A DNA stretch of 64,000 nucleotides from Gracilaria gracilis (taxonomy: Eukaryota; Rhodophyta; Florideophyceae; Gracilariales; Gracilariaceae): positions 186,001 through 250,000 of the forward strand of contig JARGSG010000092.1 of NCBI GenBank assembly GCA_030374805.1, read 5' to 3'. The position numbers and the translations under genes were made by a program. This document shows, piece by piece, positions 29,039 to 40,189 of this stretch (position 1 is the stretch's first letter; every line of letters begins with the position of its first letter). The notes beneath the pieces were generated by a model that worked only from the letters and a program-made list of their open reading frames with translations, was not told the DNA's origin and did no database searches.

Positions 29039-29936
29039 CTAAAAGTGAGACGCATCGGCGGTTTCTTCCGCGATTTCGAGTATCTCGGCTACAGTCGCCT
29101 TAGTAGGGAACAGCGCCGAAGGGTGCTCTAGGACAGTACCAACAACTTGGTTCTTCACCCGAAACTGGGACTTCGTGCCAAAGTTGGCTAGCAAAACCCG
29201 AAAGGGGTGACCATTCGAGATCTGCACAACGCTATTCGCCAACGCGAGCTGATATTTCTCGTCTAACGAGGTAGATGGTTGAACAACCCACAAGCCACGT
29301 GGAGCAGCAGTAAGATCAACCCACACCTGGGATTCCGGCTGAATAGAAATAGCTCGTGCAACACGAAGTTTCGGACACTTCTTCGGAGGTTTTGAATCCT
29401 GTAGAGGAGCAGGTAGCGGTAGCAGCTTAGCTGAAGCTCTCCTCAGTGAGCGACGAACAGTCGGTACAACCGAACCATCTTCCATTTCCACTTCACGCGC
29501 ATGCGGTTTAATTGACTCCAAATATCTGTCACAGAAGTAACACCCTAAGATGACAGGGGCAGCAAGCGTCTTGCAGAGAATAAATTCAACCTGCTCAGTG
29601 CAGTTGCCAATCCTGAAAATCAGGGAAACCATTCCAGCCGTACTTAACGGGTTATTGTTTGCATCTGCCACGTCCATGACGGGTCCTTGACGAACTCGAC
29701 AACGGACTCCCGTCGGTAAGAGAGACTCCATAATAAACTTGGGACCAGCACCTGTATCCAGGATAGACAAGTGATCCACCATATACCAGGTAGAAAGGCC
29801 AAGGTCAGCGAATATTTTGTAGTTTCTCTTGGCCAAGACCATGACTCGATACGGGATCCGGGTGTTCTTGAACCATATCCACGGGCGACGAATCACACCG
29901 ATGGTGATAGAGTCAATGCATAAGACGTGTATGCTT
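29039..29936 (-). pseudogene. gypsy2 protease region
   Basis: LSILDTGAGPKFIMESLLP is the retropepsin site, corresponding closely to gypsy1 (VLDTGAGPNFVNTKLLP). Downstream VILGCYFCDRYLESI matches gypsy1 CILGTTFTDQHV. The upstream end is cut by the MITE at 29937, so the frame that seems to extend to 30043 is chimeric. The link to RT (28700-29038) contains stops. Confidence 0.8.
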
Positions 29937-30372
29937 CCCCGTAGGGGAAAAAAATTTACAAATGGCGCATTACGTTTGGAGAAAACTACTAAATGATTTA
30001 CAATTGTTTCGTAAGTCTTTTGGAAATGGCTTAGAAAAACCACGATTTACGCCATTTAAAAGCCACTTGTGATATGCGTTACAAAAAGATATACGCTATT
30101 TTCAGAAATTTCCACAAATGGCGTAGATATATTATAAAACGTTGGCAATCGCGAAAATGTAAGATACGTCTTTCTCCGCCATTCTTACGCAATTTGTAAA
30201 TACTACAATAAATGGCGCACAGGTTGTCTTACATCGCACTATAAATGCCGGTTAAATGGAGTACTACATGAGTTTTGTACGCCATTTCTGGAAGACTTAT
30301 GATACAACTGTGCACCATTTACTACTTTTTGCAAAACGTAGTGACCCATTTGTAACTTTTTCCCTGCTAGGG
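29937..30372. mobile_element. MITE-like AT-rich insertion with terminal inverted repeats
   Basis: 436 bp without coding potential, much more AT-rich than gypsy2 on both sides. The ends are inverted: CCCCGTAGGGGAAAAAAA...TTTACAAATGG...ATTACGTTT against CCCTAGCAGGGAAAAAG...TTACAAATGG...ACTACGTTT, about 40 bp with gaps. Inside, AAATGGCG/CGCCATTT occurs many times in both orientations. It separates gypsy2 protease from Gag. No clear target duplication was seen. Confidence 0.75.
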
Positions 30373-31460
30373 TCCTCGAAAGGATTCGGAACTGGGAGCG
30401 AGGCGGTGACGCCTAGGGCGCAGTAGACCTCGACTGGGGCACCTCTCCCTGGGGGACTCCCCTACTCCATTTGACTGAGCATCATCCGTTCTAACGGGGA
30501 CGGCGTCCTGCGTGGCAGGTATTTTCACAGGCTCCTGTAGAACAGCACTAGAACTACCTGCAGCAGCGGTTGCCGCCGCGGCTTGAGACGGTGAAACATT
30601 GACCTGAAGAAAACCAGAATGTCGCAACGCAGCGATATCTGCCGGAGAAATCCGTTTTGGACAGTCTGTCTTCGAACGAAAATACGCGGTTATCGGCACT
30701 GACGCTTGTTTTTCTGGGGTCAGAGCTTTGAAAATCATCACGACCGTGGGCAACTTCTTCGTGGGGAGGTGGCAATCCGGTTCCACGCGCCCATGTTCGT
30801 AGCATATAGAACAAATTAACCCGAGTCATCCGGTACTTCTTGCGTCCTTTGCTCTCACTGCTCGTGGGTTTACCCAACAAGGTCACTGGTAACGGCTCCC
30901 TGAGAGGAGTACTTGCGATCCGCGAATGCGGGAACGGTCTACAAAAAGCAGCGGATCATCTGTCCTCGACGAGGCTTCAGTAGTTGAAGGTAAGTGCGTA
31001 GTAGGTATTGAATCCAGGTTCACCTGTGCGAGATGAAAGTTATTCACTTCGTTGCCAAAATAATCCTGCGGTAGCAGTTAGATCCAAGAGGGCGCCCCTT
31101 CGAGGTGAAGCGCCCTGGATGAAACCCAGTTTCCGGAGCGTGCACGCAGTGCGTCTCCTTCCGCTTTCGCGTATTGAGTATTGCGTATTGAACCAACTCC
31201 AGATAAGTGGTCCTCCGACTGTCTCCCCGTCGCTGGAAGACTAGCGTGCGAATGGCCAGATTTAATCCGTTGATGAACAGCATACAACGCTCGTGATGAG
31301 AATAAACATTGCGGCAACGGTGGAAAGCTTTGTTCAGTCAAACTGAAAACTCGGTTTCCGATTCCTTCGGGCGTTGTTTCGTTTCCCGCTGCGCGGTGAT
31401 TGCTTTCTCAATAGACGTACCAGTCACGTACGAGCGCAGTAGATACTGCAGAGCTTCAGG
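30373..31460 (-). pseudogene. gypsy2 Gag C-terminal part, degraded
   Basis: Several short frames carry this part. A knuckle-like CSICYEHGRVEPDC near 30790 keeps three Cys but has Arg where CX2CX3GHX4C needs His. LTPEKQASV follows. Ala-rich and Pro-rich tracts lead to the MITE edge. Frameshifts separate it from the N-terminal Gag frame at 31461. Confidence 0.6.
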
Positions 31461-32564
31461 TCAGCAGGTAACCCCTCCTTTGGAGGCTCGAGATGAACCT
31501 CTTACAGACTGGAATTGATCTCCGGCGAGTCCACGTAGGAAATGCGGTAAGGAGACATAAGCTTGCCCTTCACTCATTTCTAGGATGTCAGCTTCCGCTA
31601 CAAAGCGTGACAGAAAATCCAGCACCAAGATGGGATCCTCCCCAGTGAAAACCTGGTTACGGAACGTCAAGGACATGCGCATAGTGCAGTCTCTGATCTT
31701 TCCCGAGCCACGGATCGTACGATCCAAACTGGAATCTTCCAAACAGTAGTACCGATAAGACAACAACCTTTTGTACAAGGGATTAGTAGCCTTCAGTTCC
31801 CTCACACCTGAGTGCTTTCTCCCCTTCTCACGAGTGCAAACGACAGCAGAGGTGGACGTAGAATGCCGCGAACGCGTTGCCTGGCCTCGACGTTCACCAT
31901 CATTAGACGGGTCCGACGAAGAAGAACCCGCAGAGCGGTTTGAGATACCAGAAGAACTGGATGAATCCGAATCATAATCGTCAACCAACCTCTTCTTAGA
32001 GCGATGCTTCCCGTATTTCCAGTTTCGCGTGGGATGAGAGTCCACCGTGGCTGCGTCCAGAGCGCCGTTGTCAGGACGGATAGTGGCTTCCAACGTCCCA
32101 AGACGGACCCGAATCCGAAATATCTTCGTGTTAACGTGCTCGGTAAAACCGGAGTAACCTTGAAAAGCCTCTAAGATAGTGTTGAAATGCTTCCTTAATA
32201 TACGTAAATCATTATATGCACCTCCGATGAGGGCAGCGTCTTCCTTCATTCGAAGTGTATCGACCTCAGTCGCGTGGGCAGCATGAAGGCTTCTCATGAC
32301 TGCCGTCTGAGAATCAAGTATGCGCACTTGAGTCTCTAACTCGACGAAGAGCACATCTTTCGCCGCAGCTGCGGGAGTAGAACCATCCAAAGAAGCAGAT
32401 GAGGGCCCAGACACTGGGACGTCTGACGAATTCAGGGATTGCTTCCGGTTTCCGGCTTTCTTCTCCGCTCCAGACAGAGGCTCAGGAACAGACCGTGGAC
32501 GCGGGGGGAATTCCGAACCGACGGAGCGAGCCTTTGAAGTACTCGGCCGTTTGCCGGAACCCAT
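31461..32564 (-). pseudogene. gypsy2 Gag N-terminal part
   Basis: 367 codons from MGSGKRPSTSK. It has a coiled-coil-like stretch (VLFVELETQVRILDSQ), a Ser/Asp-rich basic region and the capsid-like FTGEDPILVLDFLSRFV, which matches FSGDDPIAVIDFLQRF of gypsy1. The order is the same as in gypsy1 Gag. It ends at 31461 while the homologue continues, so it is truncated by a frameshift. Confidence 0.75.
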
Positions 32565-32927
32565 CGTAAACGACTAAAAGATAACCTGAAATGGGGAACA
32601 ATACAACACACAACAAATTAACCTCGAATAAGTGACAGCGCCTCACACGAATGACGAAATACCCACCAGGGTAGAGCAATCGTATCAACGGGAACCGGAT
32701 CCCGCGACAGTAAGCAGCCCTATCATAGTATCTGGGGCTCTGGAGAACCGACGTAGCACCACTGGTTGAACACCGTGTCCACAAAAACAATCCAATTGGA
32801 AAAGACGGAGCCAACGCGTCGTCAAATCGGCCACGACTTCCAGAAACAGCAGTGTTCACCATGACAAAGAGTCAGAAATCCAGAAAGTAGTGAAACCAGC
32901 TTTCTGGATACACAACAAGACTTCTAA

Positions 32928-32941
32928 GTCCGGAGACCAAT
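32928..32941 (-). other. gypsy2 primer-binding site
   Basis: Minus strand ATTGGTCTCCGGAC next to the LTR; it shares TGGTCTCC with the gypsy1 primer site. Confidence 0.65.
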
Positions 32942-33719
32942 TGTTGTGCAAACCCCGAGGACGGGAAGAGACACGAAAGGTGTTCAAACTCTTCTCCCTT
33001 GTAGGGCAGCGCCGCAATAGAGCCTCTCCTATGGTGATTACGCTAGCCGGGTGTAAGACCGGTGATCACCGTCACGACACGCGTAGAGAGCAGTAAGAAC
33101 AGAGAAGACGCGCAGTGCGGTAGAGAACACAACATAGTCAGAAATGACGTCACGAGGATGGCGGCAAACACACACACGACAGTAGCACGAGACGCGAGGA
33201 GCGGTAGCGAATCACACGAGTTGGCAAACCAGAGAACGTACAACAACGGCTCGCAGTAGTTCATTACCTGTATAACAGTGACAAAACAAATAAAAAAAAC
33301 GCACAAAGTAACACGCGGAGTGCGGTAAAGGTGCTGTAGATGCCACGAGGCGAATAATGAATCCTACAAAAGGTGGTGACTCTCCGTGAGGAGGATACTA
33401 CTCACCAAGGGTGAAACATTAGAGCCGAACACTCGGTTGGTTTGTTTACTTTCCCAGAGTTGGGTTGAGCTTAGCCTACTAAGTAGTGTAGCTAACCCAC
33501 AGTCAGTTGCAAAATAAATATCCAAATAAATATCTATATTACCACACTACTGTGTGCAAACCTCCAGTACGAGTGTGACTGACCAGCAATGTACAGATAT
33601 ACTCAGGAATAGGGTGTGCCACGCACGTTATTCATATACATGAGCACCACCTCAGTAGAGGGTATCGACACGTTATGAATCGGGGTAGCAAGAACCTTCT
33701 GCCATAGCGTTGCACTACA
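32942..33719 (-). repeat. gypsy2 5' LTR
   Basis: 778 bp with ends TGTTGTGCAA and TTGCACTACA, homologous to 11151-11956 throughout. Followed on its outer side not by host DNA but by another piece of the same element family (33725). Confidence 0.8.
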
Positions 33720-33724
33720 CGTAG

Positions 33725-33960
33725 CCCCGCTTTCCAATGTCGTCGATCGGTACCAGAATGTGGGAATTCACCATAATGTCCTATGTTGCACTCGCTCGCT
33801 ACTGCGTGCTGAATTTCGCTACCTTCCGCGAATCCTACGATCAAACTTCTTGCAGAACATGATCAGTCCTCAACGACTGGATCGCTCCCGATGGTGATAC
33901 ATTATCCCGTAGTAGAACACGGAGTCTCACCAGATTAGACAGCGCCACATTCGGGGGAGA
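33725..33960 (+). pseudogene. Remnant of a third copy of the antisense ORF
   Basis: VLCCTRSLLRAEFRYLPR and SNFLQNMI match 12835-13040 (VLCWTRPLLRAEFRYLPG, SNFLQNMI) in frame, then decay. It lies directly outside the gypsy2 5' LTR, about 775 bp of the element's end being deleted. This suggests an LTR shared by two tandem copies of the same family, the outer one now almost gone. Confidence 0.7.
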
Positions 33961-34950
33961 TACGGGCCACTCTCATTTGTGTGGGCCTCGTTTAAGGTGT
34001 GCCGTGTTTGCGATGTCGCGCTACCCCCGTCCCTAACCTACATCGGTAGTCGTTTGACAACTGACCCGTCCACAGGGTGGTGAACCGTTGTTCTCATGGG
34101 GTGTTTTATCACCAGTATTGACTGTGATTTATCACTCCGCGTTTCCCTATTGGAAATTTTGGTACTGTATTTACGGTAAATAGTGTGTAAACTGTGTACC
34201 TGGGTGACAATGTTGGTGAAATGTGGACAGCTGTCAACAGACTGGATCCAATGACACACTATTCGCGAGGCACACTCCCAGGACGTAGCGAAGGCTTGGC
34301 AAAAAGAAGCACCGCCGGTCTCATCTCTGTTCTTGGTCACTTCGTGACGTTCCTCTCTTGGCTGAATGCTCTCCTTCGCCTGCATACTTTTTGAGGCATC
34401 AAGAGCGTTTTGAGTACTATTACGCCTTTACGGTCCAGCAAGATTTCTCCGGCTATATTGCTGCTGCATTCCGCGCTGTTTGCTACGTCATTCTGCGTGT
34501 GGGGTCATACAGTGTGTGTGCGCCGTAGTTCTATACGGTGTTTTCGCGTTCCCCTTGGAAAATCTGCCCCATGCGCGATTCCGCACCATCAACGCCTCCT
34601 TCATGTACCACGTCGAGCGCAGGGTGAGACACGTCACGCAACAGCTGCATCACCGTCCGCAGTCGGCAAGGGTACACGTTTTGAAATGGAAAAAGGTTGA
34701 CAGGCGCATGTTCTTGTGGATGCGGGGCACTGATGCATCTCAAGACACTGCCAACATTGCTTCGCTTCATCACTTAATGCAAAGCCGTCCCGAGGGTATC
34801 TCAGAGGTATAGTTTGCTCAAAGCAATACCGCAACACAGGTCTAATAAATTCGCTACTAATCACACGTCTGCTCTGCCCGCTTGTATTGTGTAGATGAAC
34901 TTGGACACTCTTCGTGCCCCCCAGGCACCCCTACAACCCGTATCTCGAAA
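33961..34950. other. No supported gene
   Basis: Short frames on both strands. The plus frame 34480-34812 (FRTINASFMYHVERRVRHV, LKWKKVDRRMFLWMRG) looks protein-like but has no family I recognise and no partner nearby. Confidence 0.4.
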
Positions 34951-35502
34951 CTAGTGATTAGGAAAATTAGTTATCCGTCTTGAGTCTCTCACCACTGTGA
35001 CAATGCCGCGCTGTTCAACACCGCTCAGATCTGCATTTCTGGCCTGCTGTACTTCCTGTTCGTACGCGACGTCTTCTTGTGTATTCCGAATCATATGACT
35101 CATTTGTTTCCAACCATCTGTGAGGTTATGTATACGAAGAACGTTGTTGATGAGCTGCAGGGTCTCTTTTAACACCCTGCTGCGTGACGCGACCAACGTG
35201 GGACGAAGTTTAAGCTCTTTGAGAAGAGCTTTTAGAGACGGATCGAACACCGTTCTGGTTCACCGATTATTGGTTACTACATACATTCGTATGTACCAAC
35301 GATATACCGGGTAAGTTCGTATCTTCTTTCCAGTTTGTTCCCGACTATCGTCTTTCAGTGCCGAGGCTAACAACTCTATTAATGGCTCGCGCAATAAACG
35401 CCCGTCCCGGGGCAAAACGTGACACTTAGTGAGGCAAAAACAAGAATTTGTCTTCTCCAGCCAGATGTTCTGGTCCATAACACCCCGTTCAATGCGAGCC
35501 AC
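34951..35502 (-). pseudogene. Unrecognised relic, one internal stop
   Basis: One minus-strand frame of about 184 codons interrupted only by a TAA at 35260. The first part has MDQNIWLEKTNSCFCLTK and LLREPLIELLASALKDD. The second is helical (DPSLKALLKELKLRPTL, VLKETLQLINNVLRIHNL). No family named. Listed because a single stop in an otherwise open frame fits the decayed genes next to it. Confidence 0.35.
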
Positions 35503-35862
35503 AATTTAGTAAGAGATATTGCGGCACGCTTCAAAAGCAGTGTTTATTGTGTATAGTGATACACCTCTCTCAAAAGGGGTTGAAGTTTATATTACCACCT
35601 TCCGACCCACTGAGGCTCCGCAACTGGTACCCCACGTAAAGGGAAAGGGTACAAATTCAGTATATTCCACATCACGGTTTGCTAAAGTATTGCAAAGCAA
35701 GCCTCGCTATTGTCTATCGACATGACTGTAGCTTTCTGTCGTACCTTTGTTCGCTTCTTGCTTTCTCCGAAAGGTCGACCAACGTTGTGCAACTCGCGAT
35801 TTTCCCGTCCCAACAGTTCACGTGCAGTAGGGACATGACACTCCCGCATTTTTGTCGCTTGT

Positions 35863-36471
35863 ATGTCACCTCCAGTTCATACTTCAGATTCCTTCAAGAC
35901 TCTAGAGTCTTCGGTGGAAAGCAAAATCGAAGAGTCTGATGAAATATACCTTCCTCCTGGAACCAGGTTAGTATCACTGCCGCTCCCGGTTGGGATTTTT
36001 ACGGAGCAAACAGCGAATGGTCACGTTCTTGTTGAAGAAGTGGATGAGGAAAGGAACGCCGCCAAACCAGGCGGATTGGAAGTTAGAGATGGTATTGAGG
36101 CGGTATCACTACAATATGGGAACGGTCTCTTCCCAGTTCCCGAAAACAGAATGGCATAAATATGATCGCAGACCACATTTCGAGTCGACACCCTAATGAG
36201 TCCGTGTTTCACATAGTTGTCTCGAAGGGCCATGACATCCATAACCTTCGTAGCGGAGTTAGGAATGACGAAAGCTGACTGACGGCAGACAAAGCCCTGA
36301 ATATGGCCGAAAAAATTCACATCACTGATTATTCCGTTGTTCAACCTGAAAGTAAGAGTAAGGAAGATGATTTTTCATCTCGGGAAAAGGAGCTCGGTGA
36401 GTATGGATTTGATGCGGAATCTGTTAAGTCTATCATTGGGAACAAGGACGGAGGCACCAATGGTAGATAGG
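35863..36471 (+). pseudogene. PDZ-domain-like protein relic
   Basis: From MSPPVHTSDSF, the frame gives LPLPVGIFTEQTANGHVLV and EEVDEERNAAKPGGLEVRDG then IEAVSLQYGNGLFPVPE before a stop at 36157. The next frame continues ADHISSRHPNESVFHIVVSKG. This is the order of PDZ domains in plant/algal proteins (PLGI core, AxxGGLxxGDxI, then a helix and a final strand). The GLGF-like loop and GD (here RD) are altered. A further frame, MAEKIHITDYSVVQ to 36471, is probably the C-terminus. Convergent with the M20 relic, 60 bp apart. Confidence 0.5.
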
Positions 36472-36530
36472 AACATGTTGCAGACGAGGCCTTCGTGCGG
36501 ACTACGTTCCGTTTTGATCGAATCAACCTT

Positions 36531-38503
36531 TCATCTCGTTTGTGCAAACTCTTGAATGATCTTCTGAAGAACTTCCTTTCCCCTAAATAGATGTATGGCC
36601 CTGATACGTTCGTTCGGCAGATGAGCTCCATCAGAAGACTGTCCAAGTGGAACCTGTAACAGTGGAGCATCCAAAGTTTTGGATAGAAAAGAAAATCCAG
36701 GCATACTTCCGCCTTCGCATACGTATTGTGGCCCAGTCCCCCTCACCGACTTAATCGCTCGAGCAGCAATCTGGAAATTTTCCGGAGAGGGATCTTCGAG
36801 CCACCAATCACCAATGTTCGCACGTGAAACTGTGAGCTGATTCGGTGAGTTCCGGTTCTGTAAGTGGGTCTGTAATAACTGCTCTACTGCATGCAGAAGC
36901 TTCTGAGGGTTTTGGTCTGGAACAAAACGAATCGAGATTTTGGTAGAGACCTGAGAAGGTACGACGGAAAACACAGCGGAGGCGTTGCTGCTATCTATAG
37001 GTGTGATGAAAATTGAAGGTTTTCGATACCTTCACTCGAGCAATTTCATGTCATCGTCTGAAGTAAACTGATGGGCCCCAGTTCCCTTTTGATACTCGTT
37101 CATATGAAATTCGACCCTCTGCAACGAGGCCGCTTCGCTATCACCGAAGGGCCGCATGTCCGCATCAAATCCTGGTACAGAGACAAAGCCGTCCTTGTCG
37201 ACCATTTTTGATAGGATGCCAATAAGGTCTGACATAGGCTCAAATATCGTCCCACCATCAAATCCAGCGTGCAAATTGCGGGTACCTCCCGAAATTGTCA
37301 CCAATAATTCAATAACACCGCGAAGTCCGTATGTAATGCACGGATTACTCTCCCCCAGCCATGACGACTACATGTCAATATTAAACTCGTTCCTTCAAAC
37401 CAGTGACTGGGGGATTTGATACAGTCTCTAAAGCCTCTATTTGCCATTTCCACTTAACCTAAAGCGCAACGGGATTTGACCCAACAGGCGACGCGGATAC
37501 CGCTGATCTATGCGACAAATGGGGGAGTGTTCGAATCATTCCGTTTCGAGAATCGTCAGGGCTCGAGGTGGTGACAAACTTCACGGTGGCTCTCAGTCCT
37601 TCCGAGAAGGAAGCAATATAGCCAGTACCTTTGCCAACAACTCTCCCACCGTTCTTCAGAACCCGAAACGGTAGCGAATGACACAAATCGAGCAAGAACT
37701 TCTTCCATTAGCCGACGTTCAAGCATTCTTGGGGTCCATACTTTCAAATTTTTGTTACTTGGCTTCAATCTGGTTGGGATATTTTCGTGGTCATCGTCGC
37801 TTCCCAAAGGAGATGAATCCAGGCTATCATACAAGTTTGTCAAGCTGCCACTCTGCATCATGGCTAAACCCGATATTCAAGGATTCGCGCTATCCCATTC
37901 GCCGAGATCTTCGGGCATGTTCAAAGCTGAATCGCCAAGAAATTTGTTGAGTTGTTGAAGACAGACAAGTTGGTTCTGCATGTGAAACAAGTCGCTTCGG
38001 AGCTGAGATAATTCATGCTTCAACTGCTGAAGTTGTTCAGGGAAAAGAGCGGGCTGTGCCTGCACTTTAGAGGACAGAGGAGAGATACTGATCTGAGAGC
38101 AATGTTTTGATTGAAGCGGATCTGGCGACGGCATGTTTTTAGCAGTTCCGATAATTGCAGTCAATGAACCGAACCGTCTCTTATCAATTGCACTGTTTTT
38201 TGGGTGAAGAGGAAGGCACGGTGTGAAAGAGGTTAAAACGCTAAGAACGCTGGAACGAACGGTGCACCGAACAGCTAAGAAGATAAAAGGAGGGGAGTAG
38301 TCAATAAACGCGTCGTTTACGAAGATGTGCAGTACTCTTTGAGGACGCGCAGTCGGGCATTCGCGACCGATCGCAAATGTGCGCGAGCGATTCTTGCTCA
38401 GCATTGCTGGGTTGCAGAAACTGGAAACGATGTAGACAGTTAACATGAACTCGAAGGAGAAGTGGATGCCACTGTCATGCACATTATGCGGCCTGACATT
38501 CAA
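36531..38503 (-). pseudogene. M20-family dipeptidase (DUG2/CNDP2-like), metal site deleted
   Basis: Reading down the minus strand: a coiled-coil N-terminus (EQLQQLKHELSQLRSDL), TGA near 37875, LARFVSFATVSGSEER, a frameshift (about 37600), NPVAL, then directly WLGESNPCITYGLRG after a TAG at 37368, NLHAGFDGG, a stop at 37032, RYRKPSIFITPI, ISIRFVPDQ, CEGGSMPGF and GQSSDGAHLPNERI. These are the M20 landmarks in order. Roughly 95 residues between NPVAL and WLG are missing. That part normally holds the HxD, metal-bridging Asp and EE catalytic residues. Only the late EGGS and GAH ligand motifs remain. The family hydrolyses Cys-Gly or other small peptides in glutathione turnover. Confidence 0.82.
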
Positions 38504-38533
38504 ACACCGGAGGTATGCTTGCGCAAACGGAAT

Positions 38534-38940
38534 CTAATAGACCTTCTTGTGGATGTACTTGAGTCCGGAGTACTTGCACACCTGCGGTCCGACATCTTCA
38601 TGGGATACGTGCAACTTGATATACTTGATGGCCGTAGGGGCCGCCGCCGTCGCAGATGGCGACATCGCCGTCAACCTCGATGACGTGCGTGTCCTGGAAT
38701 CTTCTCCATGGCGTCGGAGCCCCACTTCAATCGGACGTCTTGCAGGTCAGTGTCAACGGGAATGGCGCCAAGTGGAAGATGCATGCGCGGGCGACGCGCC
38801 AGCGTCGATAGTGATCGGACGGCAGCTTGCTGCAGCTGGACGAAGAAGAGACGGAGAATTGCGGAACGGAGGAGTGGAGCTAGACGGCAGACTGGCAGGC
38901 CACGGCGATGGTGGAAGCGTGCGGACGGAAAGTCGAACAA
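38534..38940 (-). pseudogene. NDUFS6: NDUFS6-like complex I zinc-finger subunit relic
   Basis: One frame carries an Arg/Ser-rich mitochondrial-type leader (QQAAVRSLSTLARRP) and DLQDVRLKWGSDAMEKI. The next carries FQDTHVIEVDGDVAICDGGG and GPYGH. The third carries IKYIKLHVSHEDVGPQVCKY and SGLKYIHKKVY to the stop. Together this is the NDUFS6 pattern (C-x-G..GHP.xYI.L......CKYCGLRY). The last zinc cysteine is Ser (CKYS). NDUFS6 sits in the peripheral arm of mitochondrial complex I. With at least two frameshifts and a lost ligand this copy cannot work; an intact copy must be elsewhere. Confidence 0.8.
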
Positions 38941-39064
38941 AGATTGGGCCTCCGCGAATCGAAGCTCGCTGAGAAGAGGCCACGACTTGAGGTTGGGGCC
39001 GAGACAGTAGCGCGCGCATCACGCGCAAAATAGGCCAAAACAGGGCGCCGCGTGGCAGCCGACC

Positions 39065-40189
39065 TTGCGGCGCGCCATGATGCCTGTGCCTGCCATCGTT
39101 CGCTTGCGCACACCGCCACTCCCTGACGCTGTATCAACCAACCTCCTCCATGCGCCTTTCCCCTCCAGCCGCCGCCGTCCCCTTACCCGTTGTGCCGCCG
39201 AACCCATCCCCACGCTGTCCGCGTTCACCGCCGCGCTTCTCGCTACGGCATCCCATCCCGGGGCACATCCCTCCCCTCATTCTTCTCCCCTTTCTATGGC
39301 ATCGCAAAATGTACACCGCCGCCTTCCAGCCATTGGTAGTGGCTACGAGCTCCGCGAGCAGATCGGCCATGGAACTTGCGCCCATGTGTACCGCGCTTGG
39401 TGTGGCCAAATTAATGAGGAGGTCGCTATCAAAGTCGTCGAGCTCAAGTGGCTGCAGGCCTCTCTGGAGAACATCATTCGCGAGATTCAAGTCATGAGCC
39501 TTTTCAGCCACCCAAACGTCGTTCGTTTCTCCACCGCTTTCGTACAGGGTACCGACCTCTGGATTGTCATGCCCCTCCTCACCGGTGGCTCAGTTCATGC
39601 CCTCATGTCCCTTATGTTTACCGAAGGACTTAGCGAACCTCTTGCTGTCTACGTTCTGCATTGCGTACTCCAAGCGCTCGAGTACTTTCACCACAACGGT
39701 CAGATGCACCGCGATGTCAAAGCCGCCAATCTTCTGCTTGACTCCCAAGGAAACGTAATTCTCTCATACTATGGTATGATGGGGTGGATGGTTGAAGGCG
39801 GTTGGGACAGAAAAAGGCACCAAATTTTTGTTGGAACGCCCTGTTGGATGGCCGCGGAGGTTATGGAACAAGTCTCAGGCTATGATTACAAAGCTGACAT
39901 CTGGTCTCTAGGTATCACCGCCTTTGAGCTCGCGCAAGGACGTGCGCCTTACCACAACTACCCGCCCATGAAAGTGTTGTTCTCTACCTTGCAGAACCCA
40001 CCACCCACCCTCACCCGCCCCGCTGCGAGCAATTTTCTGCAAGAATACCACGATTTTGTAGCCGATTGTCTGCAGAAGGACCCAAAGATTCGTCCATCTG
40101 CGAAGCAGCTTCTGAAGCACATATTGTTTGCGAATGGCGTTCGAGAACCCAGTTCTTGTCCGAAACTATCGTTAAGCAACCACCCATAG
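39065..40189 (+). pseudogene. STE20/FRAY-type kinase domain with lost DFG aspartate
   Basis: 374 codons. The likely original start is Met78 (39296, MASQNVHRRL). The kinase domain is clear: glycine loop GHGTCAHVYRA (101-111), VAIK Lys123, alpha-C Glu140, HRDVKAANLLL (215-225), DIWSLGITAFELAQG. The metal-binding DFG is YYG (235-237) and APE is AAE (263-265). After ILFANGVRE (about 40140) the expected tail is in the next frame (FLSETIVKQPPIGSRG), then returns to this one (SMALQLKGMGWDFD, 40262 on). Closest to OSR1/SPAK and plant FRAY-like kinases. Either a pseudokinase or, given the frameshifts, a dead copy; the latter is more likely. Confidence 0.8.

Larger units (their letters stand above)
11151..33719 (-). 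mobile_element. gypsy2: old Ty3/gypsy element split by copia and gypsy1
   Basis: 5' LTR 32942-33719, primer site, Gag, protease, RT-RNase H down to 27356, then foreign copia/gypsy1 sequence, then the antisense ORF, polypurine tract and 3' LTR at 11151-11956. Integrase and the second half of the antisense ORF are missing, presumably removed with copia's 5' end in one deletion. Same lineage as gypsy1, judged by Gag, primer site and antisense ORF. Confidence 0.75.
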
